This document shows, piece after piece, positions 1 through 6,269 of a stretch of DNA of 6,323 nt. Positions within the stretch are counted from its first letter, which is position 1, and each line of letters starts with the position of its first letter. A program made the position numbers and the translations under genes. The notes under the pieces were generated by a model, which was not told the DNA's origin, made no database searches, and saw only the letters and a list, made by a program, of their open reading frames with translations. Origin of the DNA: Chloroflexota bacterium (GTDB taxonomy: Bacteria; Chloroflexota; Limnocylindria; QHBO01); contig JACCWY010000503.1 in the NCBI GenBank assembly GCA_013697395.1, positions 1-6,323 on the forward strand, given 5' to 3'.

Positions 1-1596
1 CAGCTCAGCCAGTACGAGGCGGTGGCGCTGTTCGTCGAGCGCGCCCGCTCCGTGAAGCCGGATTTCGAGGTGACCAACCAGAATGCGCCGGCCGTGGCCG
101 AGATCTGCGTTCGCCTGGACGGCCTCCCACTTGCCCTCGAGCTCGCGGCGGCACGCATCCGGGTCCTCACCCCGCAGGCCATGCTCGGCCGCCTCGAGCA
201 TCGCCTTGGCCTTCTGGCCGGCGGCTCGCGTGATCTGCCGGAGCGTCAGCAGACCCTGCGCGGCGCGATCGCCTGGAGCCACGACATGCTGGAAGAGGAA
301 GATCGGTCGCTGTTCGCGTGCCTGGCGGTCTTCGTCGGGGGAGCCGGGCTCGACGCGATCGAGCGCGTCTGCGGCGGTGAGGTGACCGGTGAGCCCCTCG
401 ATGCATTGGCGTCGCTGGTCGAAAAGAGCCTGGTCCGCCAGACGGAGGGCATCGACGGCGAGCCGCGCTTCCGGATGCTCGAGACGATCAGGGAGTTCGC
501 CGTCGAGCGCGCCGGCGCATCCGGTCGATGGGACGCGCTCCGCGCCGAGCATGCCCGCCTCTTCCTCGCCCTGGCCGAGGAGTCCGCCTCACACGTGATG
601 GGGTCGGCCAAGCGGACCTGGCTCGACCGCCTCGAGGAGGATCACGACAACCTGCGCGCGGCGATCGCCTGGTCGGTCGAGACCGGGACGGCGGAGACGG
701 CGCTGCGACTCGGCTCGGCGCTGTGGCGCTTCTGGCAGATGCGCGGCTACCTGGCCGAGGGGTTCGAGCGCCTCGAGCAGATCCTGGCGTTGCCACGAGC
801 CGATGAGCACGCCGCCGCCCGTGCCGACGCGCTCGACGCCGCCGCCGGCCTCGCCTACTGGCAGGCCGATACGGAGCGAGCGCGGACCCGGTACGAGCAG
901 GAGATCGAGGCTCGTCGCGCGCTCGGCGACCGTCGCGGCCTCGCGGAGGCCCTCTACGGGATCTCGTTCACCTGGTCGGTCATCGGCCTCCAGGACGAGG
1001 GGAACATCGAGCAGGCAATGGCGTACGTCAGCGAGGCGATGGCCATCTTCGAGGAGGCTGGCGACGTATCCGGCGTGGGACGATGCGAGTGGGCACGCGC
1101 GAACATCGCGTACGGGGCCGGGCGCACCGAGGACGCACGGCGCCACGCCACCGAGGCGATGGCCGTCTTCGAGGCCCTCGACGATCGCTTCATGGTCGGC
1201 TGGGCGAGGTACACCTTGGCCCTCGCCGAGTTGAGCGACTTCCATGCCGGCGGGGACCGTGCGACGCTGCCCGAGGCTCGCCGATGGCTTCGCCAGGCGC
1301 TCGACATCTTCACGGATGCACAGGACGTCAGCGGCTACACCCTGGTCCTCGAGGGACTGGCGCTCGTGGCGTACCACGAGGGCGATCGTGCTCGCGCCGC
1401 GCGGCTGTCGGGGGCGGTGGCCACCCTCGAGCGCACGAGCGGGACCGGTTTGAACCTCTTCAACCGCGAGGTTCTGGGCTTCGACCCCAACGAGCTCAAG
1501 GCCGATCCGTCCCTCGCCGCTGATTGGGCCGCCGGCGAGGAGATGACCGCCCACGAGGCCGCGGCCTACGCGCTGGCGGGCGAGCCGCCGCCCTGA
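1..1596 (+). CDS. AfsR/STAND-type ATPase-TPR regulatory protein, C-terminal part (5' end outside window)
   Basis: The frame is open from base 1 (QLSQYEAVALFVERA), so the GTG at 22 is an internal valine and the gene begins left of the window; 531 residues are visible. In order: the end of an NTPase module with the conserved CVRLDGLPLALELAAARI segment (visible residues 36-53), a winged-helix region (about 75-171, ending MLETIREFAVERA), TPR-like repeats (about 205-465) and a short C-terminal cap (about 468-525, from RLSGAVATLER). This is the architecture of AfsR-like and cyclase-linked signalling ATPases, in which nucleotide-driven assembly and TPR-mediated partner binding control an effector domain. 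There is no LuxR-type HTH after the TPRs, so any DNA-binding, SARP or adenylate-cyclase domain must lie in the missing N-terminus. Two TPR units are 40 residues apart and nearly identical in DNA. The family is clear; the signal and effector are unknown. Confidence 0.85.
   Translation, partial: QLSQYEAVALFVERARSVKPDFEVTNQNAPAVAEICVRLDGLPLALELAAARIRVLTPQAMLGRLEHRLGLLAGGSRDLPERQQTLRGAIAWSHDMLEEEDRSLFACLAVFVGGAGLDAIERVCGGEVTGEPLDALASLVEKSLVRQTEGIDGEPRFRMLETIREFAVERAGASGRWDALRAEHARLFLALAEESASHVMGSAKRTWLDRLEEDHDNLRAAIAWSVETGTAETALRLGSALWRFWQMRGYLAEGFERLEQILALPRADEHAAARADALDAAAGLAYWQADTERARTRYEQEIEARRALGDRRGLAEALYGISFTWSVIGLQDEGNIEQAMAYVSEAMAIFEEAGDVSGVGRCEWARANIAYGAGRTEDARRHATEAMAVFEALDDRFMVGWARYTLALAELSDFHAGGDRATLPEARRWLRQALDIFTDAQDVSGYTLVLEGLALVAYHEGDRARAARLSGAVATLERTSGTGLNLFNREVLGFDPNELKADPSLAADWAAGEEMTAHEAAAYALAGEPPP
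1032..1174 (+). repeat. TPR-encoding tandem repeat units inside the regulator
   Basis: The 23 bases at 1032-1054 and 1152-1174 differ at one position and lie exactly 120 bases (40 codons) apart. They encode EAMAIFEE and EAMAVFEA, the start of successive TPR-like helical hairpins. A more diverged third copy (QALDIFTDAQDVSG) begins near 1296. This is coding repetition within the TPR domain, not a mobile or regulatory repeat. Confidence 0.6.
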
Positions 1597-1611
1597 TCCC
1601 GTCGACCTGGG

Positions 1612-2415
1612 TCAGGCCGGGGCGGCCAGATCCCGGCGCGGGAAGATGACGATGGCGTAGATGATCGGCACCAGCGCCGCCACGAGCACGATGACGAGGT
1701 CGCCGGCCTGAAGGTCGCCGGTCAGGATGCCGCCTGGGTTGAAGTGGTGGAAGAGCGAGTAGTCCTGGGTCCAGGCCGCATCGGTCCACAGCGAGCCCAG
1801 GATCTCCAGGAAGTAGTTGGCCAGCAGGTATGCCAGTGACAGGCCGATGGCCGGGCCGGGCCGGTCGAAGCTGACCGATGCCGCCAGGCCGAAGGTGGTG
1901 AAGGCCGCCCACAGCCCGAACCCGTTGAGGACGACGAGCGGCATCTGGCCCAGGTCGACCTCGTCGGTGCTGCCCTGGAGCGCTGACCCCCCGATCATGC
2001 CACCCAGGATCGCGACCAGCACGACCAGCACGGTGATCAGGAGTGCGGCGAGGATGCTGGCGTACAGGGTCAGGCGCGAGATCGGCCGCGCGAGAAGCAC
2101 CTCCAGGGTTCCGCTTGCTCGCTCGCCGGCCACTGCCGTGGCGGAGGCACCGACGGCGAAGATCCCGATCATGGCGATGGCCAGCGGATGCTGGAGCCCC
2201 AGGGTGATGGCTCCCGGCAAGGTGAAGAGCGACCCGGACCCGAAATTCATCAGCTCGGCGGGGAATGCGCCCGAGTCGACCAGGTCTCGCACGACGTCGC
2301 TGAACGCGCCGTAGATGATCGGGATGAGCAGGCCCCACCCGATCCCCGCCAGGACGACCGCGATCAGGCGGACCCGCTGCCAGCGCAGGGTCTGGGCCAG
2401 GAGCCGTCCGCTCAC
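1612..2415 (-). CDS. ABC-2 type transporter permease
   Basis: This 267-residue integral membrane protein is the channel subunit of an ABC-2 exporter. Six hydrophobic segments are visible at about residues 17-37, 69-95, 117-143, 160-182, 188-208 and 240-258. The cytoplasmic loop after segment 2 carries GERASGTLEVLLARP (97-111), the characteristic ABC-2 permease loop thought to contact the ATPase. The GTG start overlaps the ATPase stop in GTGA (2412-2415), and GAGGAG (minus strand, 2429-2424) lies 8 bases upstream as a good Shine-Dalgarno site, so translational coupling is likely. The length is usual for single-domain permeases of this group. No signal peptide is expected. The substrate cannot be read from sequence; relatives are annotated for drug, lipid or antibiotic export. 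Its 3' end converges on the regulator gene with a 15-base gap. Confidence 0.9.
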   Translation of the reverse strand: MSGRLLAQTLRWQRVRLIAVVLAGIGWGLLIPIIYGAFSDVVRDLVDSGAFPAELMNFGSGSLFTLPGAITLGLQHPLAIAMIGIFAVGASATAVAGERASGTLEVLLARPISRLTLYASILAALLITVLVVLVAILGGMIGGSALQGSTDEVDLGQMPLVVLNGFGLWAAFTTFGLAASVSFDRPGPAIGLSLAYLLANYFLEILGSLWTDAAWTQDYSLFHHFNPGGILTGDLQAGDLVIVLVAALVPIIYAIVIFPRRDLAAPA

Positions 2416-3329
2416 TCCGGCTGCTCCTCGGCGCCCGGCGCGTAGTACTCGAGGAACGCCTCCTCCAGGCTTGCCGGTTCGATGGTGAGATCCTCCAGGC
2501 TCGGCGACGCGATGGCACGCACGAACCCGGCGACCTCACCCGAGAGCATCCCGATGACGCGATTGCCGTCGACCTGCACGTCCTCGAGGCCCGGCAGCGC
2601 GGACATGTCGGGCGTGCCCCGCCAGCGAAGCATCACCCGTCGACGGCGGCGCGCGAGCAGGTCGGCGACGTCATGGATCGCCATCAGGCGGCCGGCGCGG
2701 ATGATCGCCACCCTGTCGCACAGTCGCTCCACCTCCGAGAGGACGTGCGACGAGAAGAAGACCGTGCGGCCCTCGCTCCGCAGGTCGTCGAGGATGCGGT
2801 AGAACGCGTGCTGCATCAGCGGGTCGAGCCCCTCGGTCGGCTCGTCCAGGATCGCGAGCTCGGGGTCGTGCTGAAGTGCCTGGACGACGCCGATCTTCTG
2901 CCGCATCCCCCGCGAGTAGTCGCGCACGCGGCGGCGCAGGACCGATCCCGACAGCTCGAGCCGATCGCACAGCTCCGCGCGTCGACGCGGCTCGCGGCCC
3001 TGGAGGTCGACGAGGTAGTCCAGCACCTGCTCTCCGGTGAGCGAGTCGTACAGGGCGATACCGCCCGGCAGGTAGCCGGTCAGACGCCGGATCTCCACCG
3101 AGTCGAGCGCGACGTCCATGCCCAGCACGCTCGCCGCGCCGCTCGTCGCGTGGAGGAAGCCGAGGAGGGTGCGGATCATGGTCGACTTGCCCGCGCCGTT
3201 CGGTCCCAGGAAGCCATAGATCTCGCCTTCGGTGACGTCCAGCGTCAGGTCGGTGAGCGCCGTGACAGACCCGTAATGCTTCGTCAGCGCTCGGGTGCTG
3301 ATGACCGCGTTCGACGGGGTGCCCTCCAT
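2412..3329 (-). CDS. ABC-2 transporter ATP-binding protein
   Basis: This 305-residue cytoplasmic ATPase powers the permease encoded just downstream. Motifs: Walker A GPNGAGKST (42-50), signature YSRGMRQK in place of LSGGQ (138-145), Walker B LAILDEP (158-164), D-loop GLD (167-169) and H-loop His195 in SSHVLSEVERLCDR. The Q-loop reads GYLPGG, with Gly89 where Gln normally sits. YSxGxRQK signatures and GYLPG-type loops are, to my knowledge, typical of one ABC-2 clade. The C-terminal 80 or so residues end in ASLEEAFLEYY, a common accessory tail. I chose the ATG at 3329 because the ABC fold begins right after it (ISTRALTKHYG) and a -10-like TACGAT lies 7 bases upstream. The frame stays open to 4064, but that part is antisense to the oxidoreductase gene and shows no domain. 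No Shine-Dalgarno precedes the ATG. Confidence 0.92.
   Translation of the reverse strand: MEGTPSNAVISTRALTKHYGSVTALTDLTLDVTEGEIYGFLGPNGAGKSTMIRTLLGFLHATSGAASVLGMDVALDSVEIRRLTGYLPGGIALYDSLTGEQVLDYLVDLQGREPRRRAELCDRLELSGSVLRRRVRDYSRGMRQKIGVVQALQHDPELAILDEPTEGLDPLMQHAFYRILDDLRSEGRTVFFSSHVLSEVERLCDRVAIIRAGRLMAIHDVADLLARRRRRVMLRWRGTPDMSALPGLEDVQVDGNRVIGMLSGEVAGFVRAIASPSLEDLTIEPASLEEAFLEYYAPGAEEQPE
2424..2429 (-). promoter_or_regulatory. Shine-Dalgarno site of the permease gene
   Basis: GAGGAG lies inside the last codons of the ATPase gene, 8 bases before the permease GTG. It supports the GTG start despite the 4-base overlap, and it shows that internal cistrons of this genome can use SD-led initiation, unlike the first genes on either side of the divergent promoter region. 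Confidence 0.6.
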
Positions 3330-3336
3330 CGGTGTG

Positions 3337-3351
3337 ATCGTAGCGCCGACT
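3337..3351 (-). promoter_or_regulatory. Putative promoter (-10 TACGAT) of the ABC operon, leaderless type
   Basis: The minus strand reads AGTCGGCGCTACGAT, followed by 7 bases and the ATPase ATG at 3329. TACGAT fits a TANNNT -10 element, and the spacing would put the transcription start at or next to the ATG, as in leaderless mRNAs. There is no Shine-Dalgarno before this ATG and no convincing -35 hexamer. The same 15 bases, with two differences, occur in mirror orientation before the divergent gene, which supports a functional element. Confidence 0.5.
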
Positions 3352-3385
3352 CCATCGACAGGCACGGATTCCACCGCCGTCCTGG

Positions 3386-3399
3386 ACCGGCTTTCCGGT
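3386..3399. promoter_or_regulatory. Short inverted repeat between the divergent promoters (possible operator)
   Basis: ACCGG-CTTT-CCGGT is a perfect 5-base inverted repeat with a 4-base centre, lying between the two divergent promoter motifs and about 20 bases before the plus-strand -10. It could be a regulator half-site pair, but a 5-base palindrome in GC-rich DNA can arise by chance. Confidence 0.2.
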
Positions 3400-3410
3400 T
3401 GGGAGTGGGT

Positions 3411-3425
3411 AGTCGGGGCTACCAT
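3411..3425 (+). promoter_or_regulatory. Putative promoter (-10 TACCAT) of the oxidoreductase gene, leaderless type
   Basis: The plus strand reads AGTCGGGGCTACCAT, then 6 bases, then the ATG at 3432. TACCAT is a plausible -10, and its distance to the ATG fits leaderless transcription; no Shine-Dalgarno is present. It matches the minus-strand copy at 3351-3337 in 13 of 15 positions. No clear -35 is visible; TTGGGA at 3399-3404 would be spaced only 15 bases away. Confidence 0.5.
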
Positions 3426-3431
3426 CGGCGC

Positions 3432-4579
3432 ATGCGTGTCGTCGTCATCGGTGCGGGGGTCTTCGGGTCGTGGACCGCGCGCTGGCTCCAGCGACGGGGC
3501 GCCTCGGTGACGCTGGTCGACCAGTACGGGCCGGGCAACCCGCTCGCCAGCTCGGGCGACGAATCCCGTGTGACGCGGTCGGGGCATGGCCCGGATGACC
3601 ACTATCCGGTGTGGCAACGGCGTTCCCTTACCCAGTGGCTCGAGCTCGATCGGTCGCTGTTCGTCCGCACCGGGGTGCTCTGGTTCGCGCAGGCCGACGA
3701 CGGCTTCGAGGCCGCCCTCGGCCGCCACGCTCGGGCGGCTTGGCATCCCCGTCGAGCGCCTTGAGCGCGACGTGCTTGCCGACCGGTATCCGCAGATTCG
3801 CACCGACGACCTCGCCTGGGCCCTGTTCGAGCCGGAGGCGGGGGTGCTGCTCGCCCGTCGCGCCGTCGCCGCCACTGCGCGCGTCTTCGTCGAGGAGGGC
3901 GGGGAGGTCCGCATCGGTCTGGCGCGGGTCGCGGGCGACCGGGTGCTGGTGGACGGGTCGGTCCTCGACGCCGATGCGTTCGTCTTCGCGGCCGGGCCCT
4001 GGCTGCCGACGCTGCTCGGCCCGCTGCCCGGCCTGGAGCTGAGCGTCCCGCAGCAGGAGATCATCTACTTCGCCACGCCACCGGGCGACGATCGCTTCGA
4101 CGCGGCCAACCAGTCCGACCTGGATCGACTACGACGGCTCCTTCTACGGCCTGCCGTCGGTCGAGCGGCGCGGCTTCAAGGTCGCGCCGGACTGGCCCGG
4201 ACCGATCGTCGACCCGGATCGCCAGGAGCGGCGGCTGTCGGACGACAGGGTGAACGCCGCGCGCGACTATCTCGCTCTGCGCTTCCCGGCCATGGCCGGC
4301 CAGCCGGTCGCGGAGGGCAGGGTCTGCCAGTACGAGCTCACGCCGGACACGCATTTCATCGTCGACCGGCACCCGGCGATCGTCGGCGGCTGGGTCGTGG
4401 GCGGCGGCTCCGGCCATGGCTTCAAGCACGGGCCGGCGCTGGGGGAGAACCTCTCGGCCCTCGTGGTCGGTGATGCGACGGCCGCCGCGGCCCTGGCGCC
4501 ACCGGACAATCGGTTCGCGCTGCGGCCGCGAGAGGCGGGTATCGGCCTGCGGACGTCGGGAGTGGCACCTGCCGGCTAG
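3432..4579 (+). pseudogene. FAD-dependent oxidoreductase, monomeric sarcosine oxidase/SolA (N-methyl amino acid oxidase) family, broken by two +1 frameshifts
   Basis: Joining three frames gives a 381-residue protein, the normal family length. These enzymes oxidise N-methyl amino acids with O2, releasing H2O2 and formaldehyde, using covalently bound FAD. Visible in the joined product: Rossmann GAGVFG (7-12), Asp30 at the end of the second strand, SSGDESRVTR with Arg49, GFK with Lys249 (the position of the oxygen-activating Lys in the Bacillus enzyme), Cys298 in VCQYELTPD (the usual FAD-linking Cys) and GSGHGFKHGP (Lys331). Frame 3 runs from the ATG at 3432; one extra C in the CCC run at 3715-3717 moves the gene to frame 1 (corrected reading EAASAATLGRLGIP). 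A second extra base within 4111-4120 moves it to frame 2 (WIDYDGSFYGLP). Uncorrected, translation stops at 3764 after 110 residues. Everything else is well conserved, so this is a very recent pseudogene or a consensus error. The exact substrate is unknown. Confidence 0.82.
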
Positions 4580-4592
4580 GCCGCCTCGATGT

Positions 4593-4770
4593 CCGCGTCC
4601 CCGGATGCCAAGCCGGTTGGCCCTGTGACGAACGAGTCCTCCTTCATCGGTCGTTCGGCCAAGCGGAGTGGCCAGGTGACGGGCGAACTCGTGGAATCGA
4701 GCCAATTCGGGCACTTTCTGCTGCTCCGTCGGTCGCAAGGCCAATCTGGTTGGCATCGATCCGGACGCGG
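4593..4770. repeat. Intergenic element bounded by long imperfect inverted repeats
   Basis: This fills most of the 192-base gap between the convergent oxidoreductase and macrodomain genes. Left arm 4593-4622 and right arm 4739-4770 are complementary in three colinear blocks: CCGCGTCC (4593-4600) with GGACGCGG (4763-4770), ATGCCAA (4605-4611) with TTGGCAT (4750-4756), and TTGGCC (4617-4622) with GGCCAA (4739-4744). Weaker pairing continues inward (4624-4634 with 4727-4737, 8 of 11). Each arm also holds its own hairpin, GCCAA-N5-TTGGC, at 4607-4621 and 4740-4754, so two folds compete: one long stem or two small hairpins. The roughly 100-base centre shows no convincing coding signal and looks less GC-rich than its neighbours. 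There is no clear target-site duplication and no T-run. It could be a MITE-like insertion, a structured RNA or a bidirectional termination/processing element. Confidence 0.6.
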
Positions 4771-4771
4771 G

Positions 4772-5320
4772 TCACTCCGTCTCGACCTCGGCCAGTGCGC
4801 CCGCGAAGCGCTCGTACGTCTCGTCGCTGAACAGGACGAAGCGCACGACATCGACCGTCGTCGTCCCCCGCAGGTGCTCCGCGACGGTATTGATCGCCAC
4901 GCGCGCGCCGGCATGCGGCGGATACCCGTAGATTCCCATGCTGATGGCCGGGAAGGCGACGCTGCGGGCACCCAGCTCATCGGCCAGGAGGAGACAGGAC
5001 CGATACGCGCCGGCGAGGAGCTCCGGCTCACCGTGTGTGCCACCGCGCCAGACAGGACCGACGGCGTGGAGGATCCAGCGGGCGGGCAGGTCGTAGGCGT
5101 CGGTGGCGACCGCCGTGCCGGTCGGTGTGCCCTCGGGGTAGCGACGCTGCAGCTCATCGAGGAGAAGCGGGCCGGCGGCCCGGTGGATCGCGCCGTCGAC
5201 ACCGCCGCCGCCGCGCAGCGCCTCGTTCGCGGCGTTTGCGACCGCATCGACGCGCTCAGCCGTGATGTCGCCGCGCGTCAGTTCGAGTCGCCTGCCCTCG
5301 ACCAGAATCTCATCCGTCAC
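4772..5320 (-). CDS. Macrodomain protein, O-acetyl-ADP-ribose deacetylase/MacroD-YmdB type
   Basis: A single 182-residue macrodomain, the usual length for stand-alone bacterial MacroD/YmdB proteins. Such enzymes bind ADP-ribose and hydrolyse O-acetyl-ADP-ribose or remove mono-ADP-ribose from proteins in the cytoplasm. Visible motifs: GDIT (17-20), NAAN (29-32), the ligand loop GGGGVDGAIHRAAG (37-50, with the Asp42 usually involved in catalysis) and the diphosphate-binding loop PAISMGIYGYP (124-134). Most relatives have Thr at the position of Met128. The tail FVLFSDETYERFAGAL fits the family's last strand and helix. The GTG at 5320 is chosen because GDIT then sits at the usual distance from the N-terminus. 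No Shine-Dalgarno is seen, though CATTGT ends 6 bases before the GTG. It lies 16 bases after the Nudix/SixA gene on the same strand, so co-transcription is likely. Confidence 0.92.
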   Translation of the reverse strand: MTDEILVEGRRLELTRGDITAERVDAVANAANEALRGGGGVDGAIHRAAGPLLLDELQRRYPEGTPTGTAVATDAYDLPARWILHAVGPVWRGGTHGEPELLAGAYRSCLLLADELGARSVAFPAISMGIYGYPPHAGARVAINTVAEHLRGTTTVDVVRFVLFSDETYERFAGALAEVETE

Positions 5321-5336
5321 GGCGGCACAATGGCAT

Positions 5337-6269
5337 CTAGGCGGATGCGGTGCATTCCGCCGGTCGCGGCGGGCGGAAGTATTCGACGTTCACGAGGCGG
5401 TCCCCTGCGAAGGTGAGCGCCCAGGTGCTGCCCTTGCCGGCGACGAACGGCTCAGGCCGATCGAGGTCATCCGCCGCGATCAGCCGTCCGACGAGGTCCG
5501 GGATCACGTCTCCCTGCGAGCAGGCGACGGCGTCGCGGTCCGGGTCGGTGGAGCGGAGCACGGCCGCCGCTTCCTCCTCGCGTCCCGGATAACGGGCCTC
5601 CGACAGCAGGGGCTCCTCCTGCACCGGGAGCCCGAGCGCGTCGGCGGACGGGGCCACGGTATCGACGCAGCGCGCGACGTCGGCGGACATGATCGAGCCC
5701 ACGTCGAACCGCGCCAGCAGGCGAATGAGCTCGTCGGCCTGTGCCTGACCGCAGTCGTCGAGCGGTCGGTCGCGGTCGTCGCCGTCCCAGTTCGCTCGGT
5801 TGCCCGCGCTGGCATGGCGCACGAGGAGCACGGTCCGCGTCGGCGCCGGACCCTGCGCGAACCGACGGAGCAGCTCGCGATCGGTGTCGCGCGTCAACAG
5901 CTGCTCGGCTTCCGAGAGTGGCGCCCAGCGCAGGTCGTCGACCTCGCGGGTCGGCGTGAACGCCCCGGTGGTCGCCTGCATCGCCCACCAGCGCACGACC
6001 TTCGGACGCGCCACCTTGCCCACGACCTTCTCGTAGCGGGTCTCGCCCAGCGGACGCCCGATGCGGACGTGATGGCCCGTCTCCTCCAGCACCTCGCGCA
6101 CGGCGCCCTCGACCTCCGGCTCGCCCGGTCCGAGCTTTCCCTTCGGCAGGCTCCAGTCGTCGTATCGGGGCCGATGCACGAGCGCCACCTCGACGCCGCC
6201 GCCGTTCGTCGCGGACTCCGAGCGGCGCCACACGACGCCGCCGGCCGCGCGGATGGTCGACACGCTCAT
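5337..6269 (-). CDS. Nudix hydrolase - histidine phosphatase (SixA-like) fusion, MutT1-type
   Basis: 310 residues, close to mycobacterial MutT1 in length and design. Residues 1-135 form a Nudix domain with a full Nudix box at 44-66 (G-x5-E-x7-REVLEETGH). Residues about 144-300 form a histidine-phosphatase (RHG/SixA) domain beginning VLLVRHASAGN, with the phospho-accepting His152. In MutT1 the Nudix part hydrolyses 8-oxo-GTP/dGTP and diadenosine polyphosphates; the exact substrate here is inferred. The place of the second catalytic His reads CSQGDVIPDL, with Gln; I recall the same in some actinobacterial relatives, but it departs from canonical SHG. The ATG at 6269 overlaps the upstream stop (ATGA, 6266-6269) and leads straight into the first Nudix strand (STIRAAGGVVW). 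A further in-frame GTG at 6314 would overlap the upstream gene by 49 bases and is unlikely. The macrodomain gene follows after 16 bases. Confidence 0.92.
   Translation of the reverse strand: MSVSTIRAAGGVVWRRSESATNGGGVEVALVHRPRYDDWSLPKGKLGPGEPEVEGAVREVLEETGHHVRIGRPLGETRYEKVVGKVARPKVVRWWAMQATTGAFTPTREVDDLRWAPLSEAEQLLTRDTDRELLRRFAQGPAPTRTVLLVRHASAGNRANWDGDDRDRPLDDCGQAQADELIRLLARFDVGSIMSADVARCVDTVAPSADALGLPVQEEPLLSEARYPGREEEAAAVLRSTDPDRDAVACSQGDVIPDLVGRLIAADDLDRPEPFVAGKGSTWALTFAGDRLVNVEYFRPPRPAECTASA

Noticed and set aside
589..1554. Long minus-strand open frame (321 codons) opposite the regulator
   Set aside because: Shadow of the plus-strand TPR gene caused by GC-rich codons. No recognisable domain, while the plus-strand frame has clear family motifs.
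1597..1611. Terminator between the convergent regulator and permease genes
   Set aside because: Only 15 bases separate the stops, with no stable hairpin and no T-run on either strand. Termination may lie inside the genes or be Rho-dependent.
2673..3764. Plus-strand open frame (363 codons) running into the oxidoreductase N-terminus
   Set aside because: Only the part from the ATG at 3432 resembles a protein family; the earlier part is antisense to the ABC ATPase gene.
3330..4064. Upstream extension of the ABC ATPase frame, giving a 550-residue protein
   Set aside because: The extra 245 residues are low-complexity Ser/Arg/Pro-rich sequence antisense to the oxidoreductase gene, with no domain, and the ABC fold starts just after the ATG at 3329.
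4689..4705. tRNA T-arm-like string (GGCTCGATTCC on the minus strand)
   Set aside because: The flanking bases do not form a 5-base T-stem, and no acceptor, D or anticodon arms can be built around it.
4593..4770. Integron attC site
   Set aside because: Imperfect inverted repeats of suitable style are present, but the ends do not match the RYYYAAC/GTTRRRY core sites and no integrase or cassette array is visible.
4589..5416. Plus-strand open frame (275 codons) across the intergenic element and antisense to the macrodomain gene
   Set aside because: No domain and no Shine-Dalgarno site, and most of it mirrors the well-supported macrodomain gene.
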